From positions 1 through 57,994 of the forward strand of contig JBAXXL010000025.1 of assembly GCA_037127915.1 (NCBI GenBank): a stretch of 57,994 nucleotides of DNA, in the 5' to 3' direction. Positions 1 through 8,775 of this stretch are shown here, one piece after another (position 1 is the first letter of the stretch; each line of letters starts with the position of its first letter). The position numbers and the translations under genes were made by a program. The notes beneath the pieces were generated by a model that was given only the letters and a program-made list of their open reading frames with translations, was not told the DNA's origin and did not search any database. Source of the stretch: JBAXXL01 sp037127915 (GTDB lineage Bacteria; Bacteroidota; Ignavibacteria; Kapaibacteriales; UBA2268).

Positions 1-34
1 ATACGAATAGAAAAATCGAATGAACCGAGATGAA

Positions 35-316
35 CAACCGCGGAGCGGTTGAATATGAATAAAAAAACCGATTACCAATGTGTATGACAACCGCGGAGCG
101 GTTGAACACGAATAGAAAAACCGATTACCAATGTGTATGACAACCGCGGAGCGGTTGAACTTGAATAGAAAAACCGATTATCGATGTGAGCGACAACCGC
201 GAAGCGGTTGAACTTGAATAGAAAAACCGATTACCAATATGTGCGACAACCGCGAAGCGGTTGAACTTGAATAGAAAAACCGATTACCAATATGTGCGAC
301 AACCGCGAAGCGGTTG
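35..316 (+). repeat. REP-like palindrome array, left arm (6 copies, 53-bp period)
   Basis: Six copies of a 17-bp palindrome, CAACCGCGGAGCGGTTG or its variant CAACCGCGAAGCGGTTG, start at 35, 88, 141, 194, 247 and 300, so the period is exactly 53 bp. The 36 bp between palindromes is itself nearly constant (TTGAATAGAAAAACCGATTA followed by a CAATATGTGCGA-like stretch), which makes this a tandem repeat and not a CRISPR array. Each palindrome can fold into a hairpin with a 6- to 7-bp stem. The array sits just downstream of the RAYT transposase gene and is inverted relative to the array on its other side. The array may continue beyond the left window edge. Confidence 0.93.
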
Positions 317-331
317 AACGTGAAAAACGAG

Positions 332-781
332 TCACATCAGATATTTTTCATTGAATTGAATATTCTGTTCATTCAACATTTTAATAAACTCTTCTCTAAA
401 ATTAAACTTTTTGTGATGTTCTTCTTGGTTTTTAATATATTCGATTAATCTATCTTTTTCATTAATAGAATATGTAAAAGCACCATATCCATCCTGCCAA
501 CCTGAAAACCCGGGAAACAAACCTTCTGTTTTTATCATATCCGTTGTGCTTAATTTAATATCCTTAACAAAATTGCTTAGCGATATCGTTGGGTGAATAT
601 GGGTTAAAATATGAATGTGGTCTTCCACACCATTGATTCTATACAAGTGACATTGCTTTTTTTCTAAAACTCCCCAAATATATTTGTAAAGTTTGGTTCT
701 TTTTTCTTTGCTTTGTAATGTGTTTTCTCGGTGTAAGGTGCTGAAAACAATTTGATACATTAATTGCGTATATGTGCTCAT
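332..781 (-). CDS. REP-associated tyrosine transposase (RAYT), IS200/IS605-like Y1 family
   Basis: A 149-residue single-domain Y1 transposase of the HUH endonuclease superfamily, which cuts single-stranded DNA at hairpins and forms a 5'-phosphotyrosine link. Visible motifs are the HUH pair H55-I-H57 in DHIHIL and the catalytic tyrosine Y115 in RLIEYIKNQEEHH; the GWQDGYGAFTYS stretch is typical of the family. No accessory TnpB or second ORF is present. The gene lies between two opposed arrays of hairpin repeats, the classic layout of a RAYT with its REP elements, where the protein acts on the flanking palindromes. Family membership is clear from motifs; activity on these specific repeats is inference. 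The gene ends 16 bp after the nearest palindrome of the left array. Confidence 0.9.
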   Translation of the reverse strand: MSTYTQLMYQIVFSTLHRENTLQSKEKRTKLYKYIWGVLEKKQCHLYRINGVEDHIHILTHIHPTISLSNFVKDIKLSTTDMIKTEGLFPGFSGWQDGYGAFTYSINEKDRLIEYIKNQEEHHKKFNFREEFIKMLNEQNIQFNEKYLM

Positions 782-814
782 TTAAAAAACTCACATTTAT
801 TTTTTATTCATGTT

Positions 815-989
815 CAACCGCTTCGCGGTTGAGGTTCTGGTTAATTTACATCTTTTCTATTCACGTTCAACCGCTTCGCGGTTGAGATCTGGTTAATTTA
901 CATCTTTTCTATTCACGTTCAACCGCTTCGCGGTTGGGGTTTTGTTTATTGATTCTGATTTCTAATCACGTTCAACTGCTTCGCGGTTG
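815..989 (-). repeat. REP-like palindrome array, right arm (4 copies, inverted relative to left arm)
   Basis: Four palindromes start at 815, 868, 920 and 973 (period 53, 52, 53). They read CAACCGCTTCGCGGTTG on the plus strand, the reverse complement of the left-arm unit; the fourth carries one change (CAACTGC). Read on the minus strand each is followed by GAACGTGAATAGAAAA, matching the sequence after the left-arm palindromes, so the two arrays are inverted copies around the transposase. The remainder of the spacer differs from the left arm. The last copy overlaps the 3' end of the DUF4395 gene. Confidence 0.9.
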
Positions 990-1642
990 GGAATCGTTTG
1001 TTCTTTATCAAATAGATAATGCGGCTTCACTTTGAAATTATTGTTAAACAGAATACCGGTTAATATAATTACCGCAATAAATCCAATAACTATAAATATC
1101 TGCGCTTTGGATGTTTTTTGAATATCCTGTTTTGCCTTTGGTTCGCAAACGTCGCCCGGGCAATATTGAACTTTATCTTTAAAAAACAATGGATAAAATT
1201 TGCATCCTAAGCAGATACCAAACGCCGTTTCGAAAAACAAGAATATAAGGCAAATCAGACAGATTAATCCGGTAATTGGGCTATATGAATTAACTAATAC
1301 AACCAGCACAAACATAATACTCGACAAAACCAAACCTATTACCCAAGCAAACTTTTTTTGCGGAGCACCCACATATTCAGGTGTTTGGTTTCTCACGATC
1401 AACCGCCCAAGAATTAACGTAGGCGAGAACTTTGGATTAATAAAAACACGTATAATAAAATCAATAAGGAAAATTATTATACCATATTTCAGCATCAGAA
1501 AATCCGCTTTCATGGCGGCTAACATAACTGAAATAAACATCATAACAAATAGAATACCCGCCGCGGCGCGGATTTCTCTTTCATTCAAAACGGGAACATT
1601 ATATCCCGCTACATCTTCACCAAATTTTACATTTTTTTTCAT
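962..1642 (-). CDS. DUF4395 family membrane protein with repeat-derived C-terminus
   Basis: A 226-residue integral membrane protein matching the DUF4395 family: two N-terminal hydrophobic segments, the INPKFSPTLILGRLIVR core motif, a YVGAPQKKFAW segment, two further helices and the conserved FGICLGCKFYPL cysteine motif. An extra hydrophobic segment follows at about residues 182-198. The family has no proven function; some members are found with thioredoxin-like proteins. The last residues NREAVERD and the TAG stop are encoded by the fourth right-arm REP palindrome (973-989) and its flank, so the native C-terminus was probably altered when the repeat arrived. The ATG at 1642 is used as start because it directly precedes the conserved N-terminal region. 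Confidence 0.85.
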   Translation of the reverse strand: MKKNVKFGEDVAGYNVPVLNEREIRAAAGILFVMMFISVMLAAMKADFLMLKYGIIIFLIDFIIRVFINPKFSPTLILGRLIVRNQTPEYVGAPQKKFAWVIGLVLSSIMFVLVVLVNSYSPITGLICLICLIFLFFETAFGICLGCKFYPLFFKDKVQYCPGDVCEPKAKQDIQKTSKAQIFIVIGFIAVIILTGILFNNNFKVKPHYLFDKEQTIPNREAVERD

Positions 1643-1671
1643 TTAACACTCATGATTAATTATCTAACTTA

Positions 1672-2229
1672 TTACGCAAAGTTATCTTGATTTGTTGCGA
1701 TTCTTAATAATTCCGTCGTTGTTTTCCAATTTCTTGTTGTGGCATTGACTTTTAATTTCTTTTCAAAAAAAGTATTAGACAGTTTAGTTCTTGCAAAACC
1801 ATAAGGACAATAAAGGTAAACCGATTTTCCATCAATGGCGAACTCCTCTCCCTCCTGCTTACCTTTGTTAATGGTATCTAAATCGATTTCCTCGGGCTTG
1901 TAATCTAGGAATGTAACGCATTGGTATTCGATTTTCTTGGTTCCGTCTGTCAGAAAAGGATTTCTTACAATTATTTCTTCGAGTTCAGAAACAGTTAATA
2001 CTATAACAGGTACATAAAATCCGAATTGCTTTTGAATTTGACCGGAGATTTGTAATGCCAAATCGTGCGGGTCTGATTCGAGAAATTTGAAAACAACATT
2101 TCCGCTTTGGATATAAGTCTGAATATTCGAAAAATGCAATTCTTCGTATATTTTTTTCAGCGCGGTCATTAGAATTTTCTTTTGTCCGCTTACGTTAATT
2201 CCGCGTAATATTGAAATGTATGTGGTCAT
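1672..2229 (-). CDS. DUF1697 domain-containing protein
   Basis: A 185-residue soluble protein of the DUF1697 family. The opening MTTYISILRGINVSGQKKI, the YIQSGNVVFKF segment and the C-terminal KLNATTRNWKTTTELL-like region (here LKVNATTRNWKTTTELLRIA) are characteristic. Members are widespread single-copy bacterial proteins with no assigned biochemical role. The length is normal for the family and no truncation is seen. It is followed downstream by the DUF4395 gene on the same strand after 29 bp, and preceded by the RusA-like gene 47 bp upstream, so the three could be co-transcribed. Confidence 0.85.
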   Translation of the reverse strand: MTTYISILRGINVSGQKKILMTALKKIYEELHFSNIQTYIQSGNVVFKFLESDPHDLALQISGQIQKQFGFYVPVIVLTVSELEEIIVRNPFLTDGTKKIEYQCVTFLDYKPEEIDLDTINKGKQEGEEFAIDGKSVYLYCPYGFARTKLSNTFFEKKLKVNATTRNWKTTTELLRIATNQDNFA

Positions 2230-2276
2230 TACAGATTGTTTCCCGTTCTGTCGTGTGTTATACCCGACGGTTATTC

Positions 2277-2828
2277 CTACAAAATTATTCCCAAATTTTC
2301 CATTCTCGAGAGATTGCCTTTTACTTTGACAGTGATAATCATCAGCACTTCACCGGGTTGGCTTGCGTGGAGTAGTTTGTCAACGTTCACGTTGATTTTT
2401 GTTATTAATTCATCGTCTTCCATTAAACATATCAGCGGGTTTTCAGCTCCGGTTTGCACCCAATCCGCCGGGATTTCCTGTGGAACATTAGGGTAGCGAA
2501 GAGCGTCTAATATAGTTTTCAATTTATTGTCTATATCGCCGAATGCAGAAATAGGTCTATCGGGTTTCAAAATGAGAAAGTCCAACTCGCAAAACATTCC
2601 TTTTGATTTGCAAACCAAATTTGCAAAATAATGCCCATTTATTTGTTTAATGCTGGGTTCTTTGTGGTGGTTCTGTGTTGGGAGCGCAATCCATTCCTTC
2701 TCTTCGGCAAGCGGCGGATAGTTCCATAAATTCTTCAACTGATGATGGAATATCTCCCTAATACGGTGCTTTTCGCGGGCATCGCCGTTCGATTTGAGTT
2801 TCCCTTGATAAACTAATTTGAATTCCAT
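2277..2828 (-). CDS. Putative RusA-like protein (Holliday-junction resolvase fold)
   Basis: A 183-residue protein that I do not recognise as a named family. The segment FGDIDNKLKTILDALRYPN (about residues 95-113), followed by a conserved-looking MEDDELITKINVNVDKLL (about 135-152), resembles the D-x-DN-xxK-xxLDAL and EDD core of RusA endodeoxyribonucleases, where the acidic residues bind the catalytic metal. RusA proteins are usually about 120-140 residues, so this one is longer, with an extra 60-residue N-terminal region containing HHQLKNLWNYPP. No phage genes flank it. The assignment is by motif only; function as a nuclease is inference. Confidence 0.5.
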   Translation of the reverse strand: MEFKLVYQGKLKSNGDAREKHRIREIFHHQLKNLWNYPPLAEEKEWIALPTQNHHKEPSIKQINGHYFANLVCKSKGMFCELDFLILKPDRPISAFGDIDNKLKTILDALRYPNVPQEIPADWVQTGAENPLICLMEDDELITKINVNVDKLLHASQPGEVLMIITVKVKGNLSRMENLGIIL

Positions 2829-3095
2829 TTTTTTCCCTACTAAGGTTAAATGTTAAATAAGGTTATTCTATTTTTTTGTCAATCATAATTCATAACTTAT
2901 AACTGATGAATATGGATTCTTCACTTCGTTCAGAATTACGATTTGCCTACCGTCTCGACGTCCGGTTCTTCCTATACCCAAAACCCCATACCCTATACCC
3001 TGTTCGAAGATGGATCCCCGCTTCCGCGGGAATGACACCCTGTCTATACCCCCTTTTTTAAAGGGGGTTAGGGGGTTTTTCTTCTCTTTAAAAAC
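2829..3095. repeat. Repeat-rich intergenic region with palindromes and C-tract
   Basis: No gene is seen here. It holds a mosaic of short repeats: ATGGATTCTTCACTTCGTTC at about 2911, again near 50225; four regularly spaced C-tracts at 2977-3000 (CCC, CCCC, CCC, CCC) that could form a G-quadruplex on the minus strand; the palindrome CCCGCTTCCGCGGG at 3017-3030 inside a TGGATcCCC...GGGAATGAC unit also found at 39234, 39309 and 50276; and a CCCCCTTTTTTAAAGGGGG inverted repeat near 3049-3067. Confidence 0.7.
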
Positions 3096-4526
3096 TTACT
3101 TCGCCAGAATCACAAACATAGTTCGCCTATTGCTTGCTCTTCCTTCTTCGGTGTCGTTGGCAATACGTGGACGGGATTCACCAAAACCGCGGTAGCGCAA
3201 ACGGCGTTCTTCTATTCCGCGGGATAATAGTGCATCATAAACAGCTTTTGCTCTTTTTTCGGATAGCGTTTGGTTATATTCTACTTTGCCGACATCATCG
3301 GTGTGGCCTTGGATTTCTAATCTCAATTTCGGACGTGACATCATTTGGTCTGCTATTTGGTCAATTATTGTAAAACTTGCCGGCTTCACAGTTGATGAGT
3401 CGAAATCGAAGAGAATAGGCATTTCAAATTCATTGCCTGTTTCAGCAAATAAACCCGATGTATCGTATTCACCTTCCGCAATCATAGAATCCTGACGGGC
3501 AGGTAAATTCAACCCAGCAAAAACGTGATGCCATCCCCAATACGTAGGTGGCTTATATGTAATCAAATAATAAAACCGAAGGCTCATATAAATATCGCGG
3601 AATATGCTGATTAGTTCGTCTTCACTGTATGCTTTGTAAAACTTACCACCAGTATAGTTTGCAATATCTTTTAAATTTTCATCTTTGCTATAGCCGAACG
3701 CTATCGTAAATACATTTATATTCAAATTTTTCGCTCTTTGTATCAAATCCCCGACTTTTTCCTTCGAGTAATTGTCATCGCCATCGGAAAATAAAACCAA
3801 TACTCTTGGAACATCCTTTTCTGTAGGCTCTAATAATGTCATACAATTTGCCAAAGCATCGTAAGGAGCAGAGAACATCCCGTAATTGCGGTATTTGTTT
3901 ACGCGGTACATATTCAATATTTTGCCTGTATCTTGGCTCAGAGGCACTTTCAAGTCAAATTTACGGTTGAATGAAGTAAGCGCAATTTTATCGTAAGGAA
4001 ATTTCATTTTAACGAATAGCTCCGTTCCTTTGAAAATCGCCTTCATCACGGGGTCCATCGAACCGCTGTAATCAACTGATAACACAATATTATACGGAAT
4101 TGAATCCTTTGCGCCATACTCACGGACTGTAAATTCAGGAATATTGCGGTCTTGGATTTTATAGAATTTGCCTAATTTTTCATTTACTGAGGTGAAGTAT
4201 TTCACATTCGGAAATTTCTTATATGGGTCGCCCATATTAGTAATAAATTTTCCCGCTGAATCATATACACGCGCATATACTTCCAATTTTTCAGGATAGC
4301 CTTTTATATCAATTCTGAATAAATCAAAAATTGCTTTTTTCACATCTGCTGAATCTATCGGCACAGTGCCAGACAAATAAATTGGTTTATCGGTGGAATC
4401 TCGTGGTTCCCACATTTCTTTTTGCAAATCGAAACCGGTTTTGTGGTCGGTCGTTTTACATCCGCTTAGCCCGATAGCCAGCGATAAACATATTATAGAA
4501 AGAATTATTTTTAATGGCGCTTTCAT
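3096..4526 (-). CDS. Lipoprotein with von Willebrand factor A and OmpA-like domains
   Basis: A 476-residue predicted outer-membrane lipoprotein. The N-terminus is a signal peptide ending in the lipobox LSGC (Cys23). A von Willebrand A domain spans about residues 145-320 with the metal-binding MIDAS motif DYSGS at 152-156, then an OmpA-like peptidoglycan-binding domain fills the C-terminus from about 365, including FDFDSSTVKPAS, GHTDDVGKVEYNQTLSEKRA and a closing RASNRR. The protein probably anchors the envelope to peptidoglycan while the vWA domain binds a partner. It overlaps the upstream phosphatase gene by 4 bp (ATGA), which implies translational coupling and a shared role in envelope signalling. 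Confidence 0.9.
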   Translation of the reverse strand: MKAPLKIILSIICLSLAIGLSGCKTTDHKTGFDLQKEMWEPRDSTDKPIYLSGTVPIDSADVKKAIFDLFRIDIKGYPEKLEVYARVYDSAGKFITNMGDPYKKFPNVKYFTSVNEKLGKFYKIQDRNIPEFTVREYGAKDSIPYNIVLSVDYSGSMDPVMKAIFKGTELFVKMKFPYDKIALTSFNRKFDLKVPLSQDTGKILNMYRVNKYRNYGMFSAPYDALANCMTLLEPTEKDVPRVLVLFSDGDDNYSKEKVGDLIQRAKNLNINVFTIAFGYSKDENLKDIANYTGGKFYKAYSEDELISIFRDIYMSLRFYYLITYKPPTYWGWHHVFAGLNLPARQDSMIAEGEYDTSGLFAETGNEFEMPILFDFDSSTVKPASFTIIDQIADQMMSRPKLRLEIQGHTDDVGKVEYNQTLSEKRAKAVYDALLSRGIEERRLRYRGFGESRPRIANDTEEGRASNRRTMFVILAK

Positions 4527-6649
4527 AAATTATCCTTTTTTCGAGTTATTGCAATTACAGTTCTGTCATCGTGGGGTTCACTTCCTGCGGCAAATTTATC
4601 GGATAGAATTGTTAAATCATCCAATATATGTTGTGCTTCGTTATATTTTCTGCAATCGAGCATATTAATAATAGCTTGCGACCCCAATTCCTCTAATTTC
4701 GCATTCCTTTGTTCTAATATACCATCGCTTACCATAAGGCAAACTGAACCCGGTTCGAAAGTTAGAGTTTTTTGTTCCAGGATAGGGTCAAAAATTGACG
4801 AATGAGTCAAACCTAGTCCAAATCCTTTTGGTGTGTACGGTTTTGTCTTTCCGTTATTGCATACATAAATAGGAGTATGACCTGCGCGTGCCATAAGTAT
4901 TTCGTGTTTATCAGTATCTATCTCTATAGCAGACATAGTAATAAAACTTTTTTTATCGATATGGTGATAAATTGAAGCATTGATTTTTTTTAGTAATTCC
5001 GCCGGTGAACTGCAAAGCGGAGCCAATGAAACAATTATGCCTTTTAGCTGGGCAACATAAAAAGCGGCACTTAATCCTTTGCCCGAAACATCCGCCGATA
5101 GGACGCAGAAATTGCCGCCTGCTAAACGGACAACGTCATAATAATCGCCGCCCACTTCAACAGCGGGATTGGAAAATGCCGCAATATCATATCCGTGGAT
5201 AAATGGCATTTTTTGAGGTAATATATTTATTTGCATTCTTTGGGCTAACGCAAGCTCTTCTTTCAAGCGTTCCTTTTCCATCGATTCTTTCAGCAAATTC
5301 TGATTTTCGAGAGCTAATTTCAAGCTATCGCTAAAAGCTTTCAGCAAGTTCAAATCGGAGCTTTCGAAACCATAATCATTGACCTGCAAAGTATATAAAG
5401 TCCCAATACGCTGATTTCGAGAAAATATCGGAACGATAATCAAATCCTTAAATTGAGAACCTGCGAACACTTTTGCTAATTGTTTATCTTTGTGAATATC
5501 GCCATAATGAACAGAATTTTCGAGTTTCAGCGATTCTTCCTTTAACTTTCCGTTCAAATGTAATTTACTTATCATTTGCGGAGTGATATTCTGCACCGCG
5601 GCAATTTTATATTCTTGCTCATCGCCGTATATCTCCACCCAACAGGCGGTAGCCCGCGTCGAAACTAAAGCTAATTTGGAAGTAACTTCAAATATATAAT
5701 TTGGTTCTTTATCAATTGATTCAGCAACAACTTTATTAAGATAAATCAGGGAATTTATTTCAGTTGATTTTTGCCGTAAAGCAGAACCCAAAGGGAAAGT
5801 AATAATTAACGATAAGGCTAAGCGGAAACAATGAGTTGCAAATACCATCGCCACACCGCCGATTAAAATATTACTGCCCACTAAAAATCCGGTCAGAATT
5901 TTCGATAATTTATCGGGTGCTGCTAAAGATAATCCGCATATATAAAATGCAGTTATACCGGAGGCTAAATATAAAACCAAAAGCTGAAATTTTAGTTTAG
6001 CGCTCAGCTCTAACAAATCATTATTTTTACCACTGACCAACCAACCCAATATAAATAGCAATACAAAGAAAACGGCAGAAATTATTGATGTTGCGTTCGA
6101 ATCGACTATTAGATAATTTACATTGAGCGAATAATTCAGGGTTGCGAATACGAAAGAAGCAATAATTACAATTAGAATGGCATAAGACAAATTACGCTTG
6201 TTTCGTTGACGTAGTATAAATAAGCGCTTTGCTAAGAAAATTAGTATGTTACTAGTAATAGTCAGCAAAATAAGGGCAAAAAACGAATATACAAATATAT
6301 TCAATCCTGCTGATAGCTTAGAATCATTTGTAAAATTAAAATAGAATTTATATAGGATAACAAAACTGATTAACGATAGAAAAACAATATACAATTGCCG
6401 ACGCAGATCCTGCCGAATGGAAATTTTTTCAAAAATCTGCTCCCGACGAAGATAAACATAATATCCACAAGCCAGTAATAACAGCAGTGAAGTGCCTATA
6501 TTATAAACTTTAAAAACGCCCAACCGGCTTATATCGGAATAGAAAAAGAAATACTCGCCAATGACTCTAACCATAAAAAGGAAAGCTAATAACGAAAGCG
6601 TCGCTATGTTTTTAAACTTAAATTCTCTATTTATTTTGTTTTCTTTCAT
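4523..6649 (-). CDS. Membrane-anchored GAF-PP2C (SpoIIE-type) serine phosphatase
   Basis: A 708-residue sensor phosphatase. About eight hydrophobic segments cover the first 290 residues, a GAF-like domain lies at about 300-455, and a short coiled linker (LKEELALAQRMQINILPQ) leads into a SpoIIE/RsbU-type PP2C domain at about 480-705. Metal-binding acidic residues appear in VGGDYYDVV, LSADVSGKG, MVSDG and PHDDRTV. Such proteins dephosphorylate anti-sigma-factor antagonists or other phosphoproteins; no partner gene (anti-sigma factor or STAS protein) is adjacent. It is the first gene of a two-gene operon with the vWA-OmpA lipoprotein. A possible -7 box TATTTTTG lies on the minus strand at 6679-6672. 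Confidence 0.9.
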   Translation of the reverse strand: MKENKINREFKFKNIATLSLLAFLFMVRVIGEYFFFYSDISRLGVFKVYNIGTSLLLLLACGYYVYLRREQIFEKISIRQDLRRQLYIVFLSLISFVILYKFYFNFTNDSKLSAGLNIFVYSFFALILLTITSNILIFLAKRLFILRQRNKRNLSYAILIVIIASFVFATLNYSLNVNYLIVDSNATSIISAVFFVLLFILGWLVSGKNNDLLELSAKLKFQLLVLYLASGITAFYICGLSLAAPDKLSKILTGFLVGSNILIGGVAMVFATHCFRLALSLIITFPLGSALRQKSTEINSLIYLNKVVAESIDKEPNYIFEVTSKLALVSTRATACWVEIYGDEQEYKIAAVQNITPQMISKLHLNGKLKEESLKLENSVHYGDIHKDKQLAKVFAGSQFKDLIIVPIFSRNQRIGTLYTLQVNDYGFESSDLNLLKAFSDSLKLALENQNLLKESMEKERLKEELALAQRMQINILPQKMPFIHGYDIAAFSNPAVEVGGDYYDVVRLAGGNFCVLSADVSGKGLSAAFYVAQLKGIIVSLAPLCSSPAELLKKINASIYHHIDKKSFITMSAIEIDTDKHEILMARAGHTPIYVCNNGKTKPYTPKGFGLGLTHSSIFDPILEQKTLTFEPGSVCLMVSDGILEQRNAKLEELGSQAIINMLDCRKYNEAQHILDDLTILSDKFAAGSEPHDDRTVIAITRKKDNL

Positions 6650-6747
6650 AAATTTTCATTATTTGATACAACAAAAATAAGAAATATAAACGTATATTTA
6701 ATAAATAATGTATATTTGCAATATAAATTTGATGTTATGGAAAAAAT

Positions 6748-8253
6748 ATGCAATATATATTATCACCCGAAGAAATGAAAGCCTTGGATACTGCGGCTAT
6801 AAATAAGTATGGAGTTAGTTCCGCACTTTTAATGGAGAATGCGGCTCACTCATCAGCAAGAATTATTTGTCAGAATATCCAGCATACCAAAGGCCGTAAG
6901 CCCAACGTTCTAGTATTTTGCGGTTCAGGAAACAATGGCGGAGATGGTTTTGCTATAGCCCGCCATTTGATGGGTATTTGCAAGGTTCACATTTTCTGGT
7001 TAGGAAGTTTGGATAAAATGACACCCGAAACTCTTGCAAATTATAACAGTTGCGTTGCACTCGGAATGTTTGTCAATAACCTAGCAACTGAAAGCCAAGT
7101 ACTGGCAATTAATTACAATGCCGATGTTATAATCGAAGCAATGATTGGTATAGGAGGTAGCGAAATACTGAAAGGTATAATCGTCAATATACTAGAAAAT
7201 ATAAATTTATCGCAGGCGGTAAAATTCGCAATTGATTTACCGGCAGGTTTAAACGCAGAAAATGGAAAATCACATCGCCACGCTTTGAAAGCAAACCATA
7301 CCATAACTATGTTTGCAATTAAAAAAGGTATGCTTTTAGGAAACGGACCGGATATTTGCGGTGAAATTCATATAGCCGATATGGGGGTACCACGTCGCTT
7401 TGTTGCAGGATTTTCTAAAATAAAGGTCATCGATAAGGGAGATATTATCAAGATATTACCCGAGCGCCAGAGAAACACAAGCAAATTCAATTATGGCAGG
7501 GTTTTGGTTATTGCTGGTTCTGATTCAATGCCCGGAGCGGGAGCTTTAGCCGCTAATGCTACAATAAAATCCGGTGGTGGCATAGTAGTATTAGTTACAA
7601 CAACTCTTCATCCGGCTCTTTTGCCGGAAATTATGTCCACAATAGTTCCTGCTAATGAATTTGGCGGCATAGATATTTCTGCAATGGAGACAATACATAA
7701 ATTAGCACAAAAATCAACTGTAATAGCGATAGGACCGGGAATGGGCGAAAGTACTGCAAAGGTCATAACTAAAGAGATAATCGAAAAGTATGGCAGCAGC
7801 AAAATGATAGTAATAGATGCCGACGGATTGAGAGCCATTTCTCCGGATTCCGAACTTAATCTGAATATTATTCTTACTCCGCATATTATGGAATTTTCCA
7901 GAATGTCCGGCATTCCGCTTTCTCAAGTGATGGATGAACCCGAAAAACATGCTATCGAATTTGCGAAAAAAACACATGCAACTTTACTTTTAAAAGGTAC
8001 TCCGACTATTATTACATCCGGCAGAGAAACCTATTATAACATCTATGGCAATCCCGGAATGGCAACAGCAGGTGCTGGTGATGTGCTGACAGGCATTATA
8101 TCAGCAATGGCCGGTATTGTTATGGAGCCTTTAGAACTAACAGCTCTTGCGGCGCTAATTCACTCATTGGCAGGTAACGCGGCGGGAGAGAAATCGCAAG
8201 CCGCACTTTCTGCTTCATCAATAATTGAGCAATTGGGCGAGGTGCTGCCGTAA
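6748..8253 (+). CDS. nnr: Bifunctional NAD(P)H-hydrate epimerase / ADP-dependent dehydratase
   Basis: A 501-residue cytosolic repair enzyme that epimerises and dehydrates damaged NAD(P)HX back to NAD(P)H. The N-terminal YjeF_N epimerase domain starts at LSPEEMKALD and carries GSGNNGGDG at 59-67 and the ion-binding region IDLPAGLNAENG near 166. The C-terminal carbohydrate-kinase-like dehydratase has GPGMG, TPHIMEFSRMSG, LLKGTPTII and GNPGMATAGAGDVLTG at 434-449 with its conserved aspartate. Length is typical of the fused form. It is transcribed divergently from the phosphatase operon; TATATTTG at 6711-6718 is a plausible -7 element. Confidence 0.95.
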   Translation: MQYILSPEEMKALDTAAINKYGVSSALLMENAAHSSARIICQNIQHTKGRKPNVLVFCGSGNNGGDGFAIARHLMGICKVHIFWLGSLDKMTPETLANYNSCVALGMFVNNLATESQVLAINYNADVIIEAMIGIGGSEILKGIIVNILENINLSQAVKFAIDLPAGLNAENGKSHRHALKANHTITMFAIKKGMLLGNGPDICGEIHIADMGVPRRFVAGFSKIKVIDKGDIIKILPERQRNTSKFNYGRVLVIAGSDSMPGAGALAANATIKSGGGIVVLVTTTLHPALLPEIMSTIVPANEFGGIDISAMETIHKLAQKSTVIAIGPGMGESTAKVITKEIIEKYGSSKMIVIDADGLRAISPDSELNLNIILTPHIMEFSRMSGIPLSQVMDEPEKHAIEFAKKTHATLLLKGTPTIITSGRETYYNIYGNPGMATAGAGDVLTGIISAMAGIVMEPLELTALAALIHSLAGNAAGEKSQAALSASSIIEQLGEVLP

Positions 8254-8775
8254 TAGTTCATAAAGTTTGTAAAGTTGAAAGTTTATAAAGAGAAGAAGAA
8301 GAAGAAGAATTTACCGCGGAGACACAAAGAAGGGTTTGGGGTATTGGGTGTTGGGCATGGGTTGTCTTTCCTGCGGAAGCAGGAATCCATCTTCTCTAGT
8401 TATGAGTTATAAATTATAAATGGAAAGAAAGAAGGGACATCTTTTTGAATAGCCACTACATTTATGTAGTGGAATGAATTGCCTAGGATATCGGTTATAA
8501 CCAAAATCTCTTCAAACAATTTTAAATTTTAGATTATGAATTTTGAATGAGAAGAAGAAAAACCCGTAATTCGTAATTCGTAATTGATTTTGTGTCTCAC
8601 AAAACCGGAAATATGAGATACAACTGAATTAGTGCATAATATATGAGCCACAAAATAAGTTGTTAAATTATTTTTGACTAAGATATACCTCATTTCAAGA
8701 ATTATTCTTATATTTGAATAAAGTTAGTGATTTTAATTTAGAAATGGTTTTGCTGAGTATAAACGAGAGAATATT
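8254..8775. other. Gene-free region (522 bp) with mosaic repeats
   Basis: No coding region is supported. From left to right it holds a GAA triplet tract (about 8292-8309), five G-runs at 8332-8361 with 3- and 4-base loops (a canonical G-quadruplex pattern), a CCTGCGGAAGCAGG hairpin with flanks like the TGGATTC repeat family (about 8363-8391), the perfect 20-bp palindrome CCACTACATTTATGTAGTGG at 8453-8472, three tandem GTAATTC units near 8567-8584, and the leader of the next gene, which is duplicated at 11958-12036. Confidence 0.75.
8697..8775 (+). promoter_or_regulatory. Duplicated leader/promoter segment, copy 1
   Basis: The 79 bp before the start codon is identical to the 79 bp before the paralogous gene at 12037, while the coding sequences have diverged. 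It includes TATATTTG at 8709-8716, a match to the Bacteroidota -7 consensus TAnnTTTG, giving an untranslated leader of about 50 nt. No clear -33 TTTG is visible at the expected spacing, so only the -7 half is supported. Confidence 0.55.

Noticed and set aside
35..316. Resemblance to a CRISPR array
   Set aside because: The spacing is regular, but the intervening 36 bp is almost the same in each unit, the repeat is only a 17-bp palindrome, and no cas genes are near.
1200..1646. Long plus-strand open frame of 148 codons
   Set aside because: It lies antisense over the DUF4395 gene, whose conserved motifs are clear; the other frame is a shadow.
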